DNA of 49,251 bases from positions 1-49,251 of the forward strand of contig NZ_CAKRNY010000029.1 in NCBI RefSeq assembly GCF_934371575.1. Reading direction: 5' to 3'. A program made the position numbers and the translations under genes. Origin of the DNA: an uncultured Blautia sp. (GTDB taxonomy: Bacteria > Bacillota > Clostridia > Lachnospirales > Lachnospiraceae). Under the pieces are notes generated by a model. The model was given only the letters and a program-made list of their open reading frames with translations. It was not told where the DNA came from and searched no databases. Below, piece by piece: positions 1 through 7,760 of this stretch; position 1 is the stretch's first letter, and every line of letters starts with the position of its first letter.

Positions 1-1248
1 AGCGGCGAGGGATACGAAGGCCACTATTTCTGGGATACCGAAATGTACATGCAGCCATTCTTTACGCTGACCAACCCTGAGGTTTCCAAAAACCTTGTGG
101 AGTATCGTTATTCTACACTGGATAAAGCCAGAGAGAACGCACGTATTCTAGGACATAAAAAGGGAGCCGCTTATCCCTGGCGTACAATCCGGGGAAGAGA
201 GTGTTCCGGTTATTTCCCGTCAGGCTCTGCACAGTACCATATCAGCGGAGATATTGCTTATTCTACAGTTGCCTATTATCTGGCAACCGGAGATCTGGAT
301 TTTATGGCGGAAAAAGGCGCGGAGATCATTTTCGAAACAGCACGTATGTGGGTGGATCTTGGCTGCTGGCACAAGGGAACCTTCCAGATTCACGAAGTTA
401 CCGGTCCGGATGAATACACTTGTCTTGTAAGCAATAACTATTATACAAATCTGGATGCCCAGTACAACTTACATTGGGCAGTAAGACTGTATAAGCTTTT
501 GAAAGAAGCTGGAAAACTGAAGCCTGTGGCGGAGCGTATCGGACTTCAGGAATCTGAAATTGAAGAGTTTGAAAAAGCAGAAAAAGCAATGTATCTGCCG
601 TATGATGAGGAACTGGGAATTAATCCTCAGGATGATTCTTTCCTGAATAAAGCGGTGTGGGATTTTGAGAATACACCGAAAGAGGATTATCCACTGCTTC
701 TTCATTATCATCCGATGCATATTTACAGATATCAGGTATGCAAGCAGGCGGATACAGTTCTGGCACATTTTATTTTTGAGGATGCGCAGGACATGGAGAC
801 AATCCGCAAATCCTTTGCATATTACGAAAAAGTTACCACACATGATTCCTCTCTTTCAACCTGTATTTACAGTATTGTGGCTTCTAAACTTGGATTGGCA
901 GACAAAGCCTACGAGTATTTTGGAGATTCTGCGAAACTGGATCTTTTCAATACACATCAGAATACCAAAGATGGAATTCACACTGCAAACATGGGTGGAA
1001 ACTATATGGCAATTGTGTATGGCTTCGGCGGTTTCCGGCTGAAGGAGAGCGGAGCATGGTTTGCACCTGCGCTGCCAAAACAGTGGGATGCATATCGCTT
1101 TAAGCTGATCTATCTGGGAAGACATATTCAGGTAGTAGTAAACAAAGAAGGTACAACCTTCACTCTTGAAAGTGGTGAGCCGGTACAGATTCATGTATAT
1201 GGTGAAGAATGCCTGCTGGAGAACAGCCTGCATTTTCCGCTGAAGTAG
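1..1248 (+). CDS. GH65 disaccharide phosphorylase (5'-truncated by window edge)
   Basis: C-terminal part of a glycoside hydrolase family 65 phosphorylase (maltose/trehalose/kojibiose/nigerose phosphorylase group), which splits an alpha-linked glucose disaccharide with phosphate to glucose plus beta-glucose-1-phosphate in the cytoplasm. The frame is open from base 1, so the N-terminal beta-sandwich and part of the (alpha/alpha)6 barrel lie outside the window. The opening residues read GYEGHYFWDTE, a family hallmark. The VTGPDEY motif carries the expected general-acid glutamate at nt 412-414. The C-terminal beta-domain is complete and ends at TAG 1246-1248. The beta-phosphoglucomutase gene just downstream is the classical partner. 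Kojibiose or another disaccharide cannot be told apart from this part alone. Confidence 0.93.
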   Translation, partial: SGEGYEGHYFWDTEMYMQPFFTLTNPEVSKNLVEYRYSTLDKARENARILGHKKGAAYPWRTIRGRECSGYFPSGSAQYHISGDIAYSTVAYYLATGDLDFMAEKGAEIIFETARMWVDLGCWHKGTFQIHEVTGPDEYTCLVSNNYYTNLDAQYNLHWAVRLYKLLKEAGKLKPVAERIGLQESEIEEFEKAEKAMYLPYDEELGINPQDDSFLNKAVWDFENTPKEDYPLLLHYHPMHIYRYQVCKQADTVLAHFIFEDAQDMETIRKSFAYYEKVTTHDSSLSTCIYSIVASKLGLADKAYEYFGDSAKLDLFNTHQNTKDGIHTANMGGNYMAIVYGFGGFRLKESGAWFAPALPKQWDAYRFKLIYLGRHIQVVVNKEGTTFTLESGEPVQIHVYGEECLLENSLHFPLK

Positions 1249-1268
1249 AGAATAAAAACAGTTTTGTG

Positions 1269-1343
1269 AAACAGCCCGGCGGGTGTCTGTAAATTGAGGG
1301 CAGGGAAACTTGTCTGTATGTGCGGACGCTCGCCGGGCTGTTT
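1269..1343 (+). other. long imperfect intercistronic stem-loop
   Basis: A 13-bp perfect inverted repeat (1269-1281 with 1331-1343, core CAGCCCGGCG) continues inward with G-U wobble pairs to about 1291/1321, leaving a loop of about 29 nt. No T-tract follows, so it does not look like a simple intrinsic terminator. It sits between the GH65 and pgmB genes and could act as an mRNA processing or stability element, or as a partial attenuator. Confidence 0.6.
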
Positions 1344-1406
1344 GCACGAGAGCATTTAACCGAATCAAGCAAGTAGCGAAGCACTAAGAAAGGAATGAAT
1401 ATAAAA

Positions 1407-2051
1407 ATGAAATACGAAGGAATTATCTTTGATCTTGACGGTGTAATCTGTCATACCGATGAATATCATTATCAGGCTTGGAAAACATTGGCGGATAAGC
1501 TTGGAATTTACTTTGACCGTGAAATCAACAATCGTCTCAGAGGGGTAAGCCGTATGGCCAGCCTGGAGATCATTCTGGAGTGTTATGAGGGTGCGCCGCT
1601 TACGGACGAGCAAAAAGAGCAGTATGCAACAGAGAAAAATGACATTTATAAAAAGCTTCTTGGCAATATGTCTGAAAAAGATCTTTCCAAAGAGGTTGCG
1701 GACACTCTTAATGCGCTCAGAGCGAAGGGATTAAAGCTTGCAATTGGTTCTTCCAGCAAGAACACTCCTTATATTCTGGAACGAATCGGACTTGGAAATT
1801 TCTTTGATGCGGTTTCTGATGGAAATAATATTACTCATTCAAAACCAGATCCTGAAGTTTTTGTAAAAGCTGCAGAATTTCTTGGTTTGCCGGCTGAGAA
1901 ATGCATGGTAGTAGAGGATGCGGAAGCCGGAATCGATGCTGCAATTGCCGGACATATGGACAGCGCTGCTATTGGTGATGCGGTTGGATGTGGAAAAGCC
2001 ACCTGTAATTTGACAACATTTGCAGATCTTTTAAAGGCAGTTGAAGAATAA
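1407..2051 (+). CDS. pgmB: beta-phosphoglucomutase (HAD superfamily)
   Basis: Interconverts beta-glucose-1-phosphate and glucose-6-phosphate, passing the product of the upstream GH65 phosphorylase into glycolysis. HAD motif I is FDLDGV, with nucleophile D9 and acid/base D11. The cap segment LRGVSRMASLEIIL is typical of beta-PGM. Motif II is IGSSSKN, the motif III lysine is in KPDPEVF, and motif IV is VVEDAEAGIDAA. The protein has 214 residues, normal for the family. The ATG at 1407 is preferred because it gives the standard MKYEGIIFDLDG start and leaves about 12 nt after AAAGGA. The in-frame ATG at 1395 is too close to that ribosome binding site. Confidence 0.93.
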   Translation: MKYEGIIFDLDGVICHTDEYHYQAWKTLADKLGIYFDREINNRLRGVSRMASLEIILECYEGAPLTDEQKEQYATEKNDIYKKLLGNMSEKDLSKEVADTLNALRAKGLKLAIGSSSKNTPYILERIGLGNFFDAVSDGNNITHSKPDPEVFVKAAEFLGLPAEKCMVVEDAEAGIDAAIAGHMDSAAIGDAVGCGKATCNLTTFADLLKAVEE

Positions 2052-2052
2052 A

Positions 2053-2790
2053 TGGAAAATTCGTTTTATCAAAGACAGCGATAGCACTGGAGCCAAATAA
2101 TTGGAACAGTGGATCAACAGTACTTATGAAAAATGGGCAGATAAAGATAAAGTAGATCTGGAACTTCAGCCAATCGTAGCAAACGACAGCGATTATGCTA
2201 CTAAAATTGTAGTGATGGATAATCTCAGAGAGATCGCAGAAGAAGTATATAAGGATTAGGAACTTGCAAAAGAAGCAGGAGATCTTTCAAAAGAGATCCG
2301 CGAGGCAGTGGAAAAATATGCCATTGTAGCCGGAGAAGCGAAAGACTTCTATGCATATGAGGTAGACGGATTCGGACAGTACAATGTAATGGACGATGCC
2401 AACCTGCCAAGCCTTCTGTCCATGCCGTACATCGGATACTGTGACAAAGAGAACGAACGTTATCAGAACACAAGGGGAATGGTATTAAGTGAAAGAAATT
2501 CATATTATTTCCCGGGCAAGGTACTTACAGGAATCGGAAGCCAGCATACAGATACCCGTTATGTATGGAGTATGTCTTTATGTATGCAGGGAATCACTTC
2601 TGATAATAAAGAAGAAAAAGAAGCAATCTTTAAAATGCTAGAGAACAGCGACGGCGGTACCAACCTCATGTATGAATCCATTTTCGCAGATGATGATACC
2701 AAATATACAAGACCATGGTTTTCATGGGCCAATTCTGTATTCTGCGAATTTGTAATGGATTATCTGGGATACTCCGTGAAATTACATTAA
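2053..2790 (+). pseudogene. chimeric remnant: ABC solute-binding protein N-part joined to GH125 alpha-mannosidase C-part
   Basis: A single reading frame with two internal stops (TAA 2098-2100, TAG 2257-2259). Bases from about 2053 to 2220 encode residues like the mature N-terminus of a carbohydrate ABC solute-binding protein (FIKDSDSTGAK, then LEQWINSTYEKWADKDKV and NDSDYATK). From about 2221 the frame becomes the C-terminal half of a GH125 exo-alpha-1,6-mannosidase: YEVDGFGQYNVMDDANLPSL, then YFPGKVLTGIGSQHT, then PWFSWANSVFCEFV. The GH125 N-terminus and nearly all of the binding protein are missing. An open frame runs 2308-2790 (160 codons) but cannot encode a whole enzyme. The natural reading is an internal deletion that fused two genes of a former mannoside-uptake operon, followed by point decay. 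Confidence 0.8.
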
Positions 2791-2814
2791 GTGTCAGTTG
2801 GGAGAATAAGACAT

Positions 2815-5800
2815 ATGTTTTTAATGAAGGAACGCGTATTTAAACTGATCGATTCCATCAAAGATATGATTTACAGCCAGAAATATCCGGTGAATGAATA
2901 TCTGATGATCCATTCCGAAAAAGGATCCATCGATATTCCGGAGATTTCCGATGATATGTGGAAAAAGATCGAGTCCAGAGATATCTGGGGTGGAAACGGG
3001 GAATATTTTTATTTCAAAACAACTCTGATCATGCCACAGGAATGTGCAGGCAAAAAAGTGACTTATGAGCTGCGCACAGGACGTGAGGGCGAATGGGATG
3101 CAGTAAATCCTCAGTTTATGGTGTACATAAACGGGGAGAGAAGAATGGGAATGGATGTGAACCATCGTGAGGCGGTACTGACAGAAAATGCAGTACCGGG
3201 TGAGACATTTGAGATTCTTTTGTCCGCATACACAGGTGACAATAACTTCTCCCTTCATCTGGATTCTGAGTTTAAGGTTCTGGAGCCTTCTGTGGAGAAA
3301 TATTATTATGACCTTCTGGTTCCTTATGAAGTTGCCAGACTTCTCCGGGAAGACAGCCGTGATCGCAGAGTGATCCTTCAGAGTCTGAATGATTCTTTGA
3401 ATCTGGTAGATTTAAGACAGATTTATTCTCCTGAATTTTTCGAAAGCGTAGAAAAGGCAGATGAATATCTGCAGAAAGAATTTTATGAGAAATACTGCGG
3501 AAACAGCGACAGTACGGTTTATTGTGTGGGCCATACCCACATTGATGTGGCATGGCTGTGGACACTGCGCACCACTCAGGATAAGGCAGTACGAAGCTTT
3601 TCCACAGTGATCGAGCTGATGAAACAGTATCCGGAATACAAGTTTATGTCCAGTCAGCCTCAGCTGTATCTGTATGTAAAAGAGAATGCGCCGGATCTTT
3701 ATGAAGAGATCAAAAAGAGAGTAGCAGAAGGACGCTGGGAAACAGAGGGCGGAATGTACGTAGAGGCTGACTGTAATTTAAGCTCCGGGGAAGCGCTGGT
3801 AAGACAGTTCCTTTATGGAATGCGTTTCTTCGAGAAAGAATTCGGGGTAAGAAACAAGATCCTCTGGCTGCCTGATGTATTCGGATATTCTGCTGCACTG
3901 CCACAGATTATGGATAAGTGCGGAATCAAATATTTCATGACTACGAAGATCAGCTGGAACGAAGTGAACAAAATACCGTACGATACTTTCATGTGGGAAG
4001 GTATTGACGGAACAGAGATCCTGACACACTTTATCCCAACTAGAGATTACGGTGTAGCTGCGAAGGAAGGCGGTACAGAAACAGAACATTTCACTACTTA
4101 CAATGGAATCTTGAATGCATCCCAGGTTATGGGTGGATGGCAACGTTACAGCCAGAAAGACTTAAACAACGCAGTGCTGATGTCCTACGGATATGGAGAC
4201 GGAGGTGGCGGGGTCACCAAGGAAATGCTGGAAATGCAGCGCAGACTTGCCAAAGGAATCCCGGGCAGCCCGAAAACCGTACCGTCCACTTCCCTGGAAT
4301 TCTTCCAGACTCTGGAGAAAAATGTACAGGGACGCAAAGAACTTCCAAAGTGGGTGGGAGAACTTTATCTGGAATACCACAGAGGAACCTACACCTCTAT
4401 GGCAAGAAATAAGAAATGGAACCGTCAGGCAGAATTTGCATGCGAGAATACAGAGCTGTTCAATGTAATGGCAAGTCTGGAAACAGGAACTTTCTATCCG
4501 GGAAACAGACTGTATGAAGTATGGAAAGTTCTCATGAGAAACCAGTTCCATGATATCCTGCCAGGAAGCAGTATCAAACAGGTTTACGAGGATTCCAAAG
4601 AAGAATACAGACATATTTTCCAGGAAACAAAAGAGATGTCCGGTGCTGCTTTAAAGGCAATGACAGATGCTGTAGATACAGCCAGAGGAACACTGGTAGT
4701 TTACAACCCTACAAGTGAACAGGCTCCTGCACCGGTTTATCTGCCGAAAAACAGTCAATGGGGGGCATTGGAACGTGACGGAAGAGTGATCCAGGTTCAG
4801 CATACAGAAGAGGGAGACCTGGCAATTCTGGATGAGATCCCGCCCAAGGGTTACTGCACTTATGCAGGTGTAGTAGATGCACCGAAGACAGAAAGCACTA
4901 TGACGGTTACGGAGCATGGTGCAGAGACGAAATACTTTATTGTAGAATTAAATGAAAAAGGACAGTTCAGCCGTATCTATGACAAGATCCAGAAGAGAGA
5001 GATCCTTCCTGAGGGCAAATGCGCCAACGTGATCATGAGCTATGAAGACCGTCCGCATAACTACGATGCATGGGATATCAACAATTATTATACAGAGAAA
5101 TCCTGGCCTGTAGATGATGTACAGAGCATCACAGTAACAGAGAACGGGCCTGTACGCGGCTGTATCCGTGTAGAACGTAAATATCTGGATTCCACCATTG
5201 TACAGTATCTGTACTTCTATCCGGAACTGTACAGGATCGATATCCGAAATGAGATCGACTGGAAAGAAAAACAGATTCTTCTGCGTGATTATATCCCGGT
5301 TGATATCCATGCTGCAGAAGCAACTTATGAGATCCAGTACGGCAATGTAACACGTCCGACCCATTACAATACATCCTGGGATTTCGCAAGATTCGAGGTA
5401 TGTGCACATAAATGGATCGATATCAGTGAGAACGGCTACGGTATCAGTGTACTCAACGACTGTAAATATGGATGCGATATCCACAACGGAGAGATCGGAC
5501 TTACCATGCTGAAATCCGCAGTATATCCGAACCCTGATGCAGATAAAGAGCACCACAGCTTCACCTGGTCCATTGCACCTCACGAAGGTGGATGGAGAGA
5601 AGGAAATACAGTTGCCAAGGCATATGTACTGAATAATCCATATCAGACAGCAGTGAAAGAAAACGAAGGCGGAAACCTTCCTGTAAGCTATTCCTTCGTT
5701 CAGGCAGATAAAGAGAATGTTGTGATCGAGGCTGTTAAGAAAGCAGAAGACAGCGATGCAGTGATCGTTCGTCTGTATGAATGCTACAACAGACGCGGTC

Positions 5801-5952
5801 AGACTACACTGACCTTCCCACGTCCTGTAAAACGTGCAGTTATTTGTAATATGCTAGAAGAGAAAATGGAAGAAGTATTTTGCTGTGAAGTGAATAAAGT
5901 GCCAGTACAGTTAAAACCATACGAAATTGTAACAATAAAAATTGAATTCTGA
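2815..5952 (+). CDS. GH38 alpha-mannosidase
   Basis: Cytoplasmic family 38 alpha-mannosidase of 1045 residues that releases mannose from alpha-mannosides; no signal peptide is present. The GH38 core starts near residue 240, where HTHIDVAW supplies zinc ligands (H240, D244). The nucleophile is D354 in WLPDVFGYS. EGGMYVEADCN and the later zinc-binding H in HDILPGSSI are also visible, and the long C-terminal beta-sandwich domains are complete. The ATG at 2815 follows GGGAG by 10 nt and is preferred to an upstream GTG at 2791. The gene directly follows the GH125 remnant, and GH38/GH125 pairs commonly degrade mannans or N-glycan fragments together. Confidence 0.94.
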   Translation: MFLMKERVFKLIDSIKDMIYSQKYPVNEYLMIHSEKGSIDIPEISDDMWKKIESRDIWGGNGEYFYFKTTLIMPQECAGKKVTYELRTGREGEWDAVNPQFMVYINGERRMGMDVNHREAVLTENAVPGETFEILLSAYTGDNNFSLHLDSEFKVLEPSVEKYYYDLLVPYEVARLLREDSRDRRVILQSLNDSLNLVDLRQIYSPEFFESVEKADEYLQKEFYEKYCGNSDSTVYCVGHTHIDVAWLWTLRTTQDKAVRSFSTVIELMKQYPEYKFMSSQPQLYLYVKENAPDLYEEIKKRVAEGRWETEGGMYVEADCNLSSGEALVRQFLYGMRFFEKEFGVRNKILWLPDVFGYSAALPQIMDKCGIKYFMTTKISWNEVNKIPYDTFMWEGIDGTEILTHFIPTRDYGVAAKEGGTETEHFTTYNGILNASQVMGGWQRYSQKDLNNAVLMSYGYGDGGGGVTKEMLEMQRRLAKGIPGSPKTVPSTSLEFFQTLEKNVQGRKELPKWVGELYLEYHRGTYTSMARNKKWNRQAEFACENTELFNVMASLETGTFYPGNRLYEVWKVLMRNQFHDILPGSSIKQVYEDSKEEYRHIFQETKEMSGAALKAMTDAVDTARGTLVVYNPTSEQAPAPVYLPKNSQWGALERDGRVIQVQHTEEGDLAILDEIPPKGYCTYAGVVDAPKTESTMTVTEHGAETKYFIVELNEKGQFSRIYDKIQKREILPEGKCANVIMSYEDRPHNYDAWDINNYYTEKSWPVDDVQSITVTENGPVRGCIRVERKYLDSTIVQYLYFYPELYRIDIRNEIDWKEKQILLRDYIPVDIHAAEATYEIQYGNVTRPTHYNTSWDFARFEVCAHKWIDISENGYGISVLNDCKYGCDIHNGEIGLTMLKSAVYPNPDADKEHHSFTWSIAPHEGGWREGNTVAKAYVLNNPYQTAVKENEGGNLPVSYSFVQADKENVVIEAVKKAEDSDAVIVRLYECYNRRGQTTLTFPRPVKRAVICNMLEEKMEEVFCCEVNKVPVQLKPYEIVTIKIEF

Positions 5953-5968
5953 GGAGCAGACAGAAAAT

Positions 5969-7207
5969 ATGGTGAAAAAATATCAGATTGATACAGAAGA
6001 AAACAAAAAATTTCTCAATGAATTACAGAGAAATCTCCTGAATTTTGGAAAAAAATTTTTATCACCAGGAGGTAGCGCCTATTTTCTCGGAGATGATGGG
6101 ACACCATGGAAAGATAGAAATAGAGAAACCTGGATTACATGCCGTATGATTCATGTGTACAGTATGGGAATTATGCTTGGAGATAAAGAAAGTCCTGCAT
6201 TAGTACATGGAGCTGTACAGGGACTGATGGGAGAACTTAAAGACTATAGAAATGGCGGATGGTATCCGGGAATTACAGCAGATAATAAAATCCTTCCAGA
6301 TAAACAATGCTATGCTCATGCCTTTGTACTGTTGGCAGCTTCGTCAGCATTGCTGGCAGGAGAAAAAAGTGCAGAAGTCCTGCTTGAAGAAGCATTGGAG
6401 TTGTTTGATAAACGATTCTGGGATGAGGAGCAGGGACTTACCTATGATACCTGGAATACGGAATTTACAGTTCTTGATGATTATCGTGGCCTTAATGCAA
6501 ATATGCATACAGTGGAAGCTTTTTTGGCGGTAGCAGATGCCATTAAATTTGAAAAATATAGAATACGTGCAGGAAGAATTATAGATCATGTTATTGAATG
6601 GGCACACTCAAATGAATGGAGAATACCAGAACATTTTACAAAGGAATGGAAAGCTGATCTGGATTGCAATAAAGAACAGCCGTCAGATCGTTTCAAACCT
6701 TATGGAGCAACACCAGGGCATGGAATTGAATGGGCAAGACTGATCGTACAGTGGGCAGAATCTTCCTATAAAGATAATTTGAAAAATGCCGAACCATATT
6801 TAAATGCAGCAGAAAAACTTTATAATAGAGCAATTGAAGATGCATGGAATGTGGATGGAAATCCTGGAATTGTATATACAACGGATTGGAATGGAAAACC
6901 TGTTGTTCGTGACAGAATGCATTGGACGCTGGCAGAAGCAATCAATACATCAGCAGTCCTTTGGCATATAACGCATAAGCAGAAATATGCCAGAGATTAT
7001 GAGGAGTTTTTATGTTATTTAGATGAAAAAGTATTAGATCATAAAAATGGTTCCTGGTTCCATCAGTTGGATGAAAATAATAATGTAATAGGAACTGTAT
7101 GGCCAGGAAAATCTGATGTGTATCATGCCTTTCAAGCGACATGGATTCCATATGGAACTCCGTACGTATCGATAGCTTCAGACATAAAGGAGCACATGAG
7201 AAAATAA
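5969..7207 (+). CDS. AGE/YihS-family aldose-ketose isomerase, probably D-mannose isomerase
   Basis: A 412-residue (alpha/alpha)6-barrel protein of the N-acylglucosamine 2-epimerase superfamily, nearest in motif pattern to the mannose isomerase/YihS branch: ETWITCRMIHVY, YRGLNANMHTVEAFLAVAD, KPYGATPGHGIEWARL and RMHWTLAEAI carry the conserved His, Glu and Arg residues. Next to GH38, a mannose-to-fructose reaction makes metabolic sense, but an epimerase or sulfoquinovose isomerase is not excluded. ATG 5969 lies 12 nt after GAGGAG, which overlaps the GH38 stop. The frame also runs back to a TTG at 5942. Codon use is clearly more A/T-rich (AGA, ATA, AAA, TTT) than in GH38, which hints at a separate origin. 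Confidence 0.82.
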   Translation: MVKKYQIDTEENKKFLNELQRNLLNFGKKFLSPGGSAYFLGDDGTPWKDRNRETWITCRMIHVYSMGIMLGDKESPALVHGAVQGLMGELKDYRNGGWYPGITADNKILPDKQCYAHAFVLLAASSALLAGEKSAEVLLEEALELFDKRFWDEEQGLTYDTWNTEFTVLDDYRGLNANMHTVEAFLAVADAIKFEKYRIRAGRIIDHVIEWAHSNEWRIPEHFTKEWKADLDCNKEQPSDRFKPYGATPGHGIEWARLIVQWAESSYKDNLKNAEPYLNAAEKLYNRAIEDAWNVDGNPGIVYTTDWNGKPVVRDRMHWTLAEAINTSAVLWHITHKQKYARDYEEFLCYLDEKVLDHKNGSWFHQLDENNNVIGTVWPGKSDVYHAFQATWIPYGTPYVSIASDIKEHMRK

Positions 7208-7208
7208 G

Positions 7209-7631
7209 ATAATATTTTCAAAAATTGTCAGAGATAAGTATAAAAGACCATCCGAAAATCGAAGTAGAATCGAAGTGTTTCACACCCCGGGACATACGAA
7301 GGGCTCTGTCTGCTTCTACGACAGAAAAAATGAAATTCTGTTTTCCGGGGATACTGTGTGCAGTATGGGCGTTATGCTGAATTTTCCGGAATCCGTACCG
7401 GTAGGGGAATTCATGAAAAGCATTGATTTTCTTCAGGAAAAGACTGGAAAGTGTGAGCGAATCTGTCCGGGGCATCATAAAGTGCCATTGGATGATTCTT
7501 ATTTTCGAAAATATCTGGATTGCGGAGAGCTGGTGCTTACCCATCCGGAACAGGGAGTAGCGGAAGAGTCCGCGTGTGGAGAGTTTTTCAGGCTTCATTA
7601 TGAGGATGTAAGCCTGACATATGTGAGGTGA
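7209..7631 (+). pseudogene. N-terminally truncated metallo-beta-lactamase-fold hydrolase
   Basis: The frame encodes the C-terminal half of an MBL-fold hydrolase: FHTPGHTKGSVCFY, then FSGDTVCSMGV (the metal-binding Asp region), then CPGHHKVPL with a late His. The N-terminal half with the HxHxDH metal-binding motif is absent. The frame simply emerges from the end of the preceding gene, with no plausible start or ribosome binding site. A GTG at 7275 would give 118 residues that start inside a core strand. It is best read as the residue of a deletion and is probably non-functional. A diverged copy of a dispersed repeat lies just downstream at 7682. Confidence 0.75.
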
Positions 7632-7681
7632 CAAAATGTACAGAGAGAACTTTGAAAAATCATTCCCGCAATCTCCCGCAA

Positions 7682-7724
7682 ATTGTGACGCACATCTTGC
7701 AGAAAGCCTTTTTCAGACACGCTC
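7682..7724 (+). repeat. dispersed repeat, copy 1
   Basis: A 43-nt segment (starts ATTGTGACGCACATCTTGCA) that recurs at 22182-22224 with only four differences, all transitions. It lies between the truncated MBL fragment and the GH31 gene. No open frame is shared between copies. Confidence 0.75.
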
Positions 7725-7760
7725 TAACAGAAAATAAAGATATCATATGAGGAATAAAAA

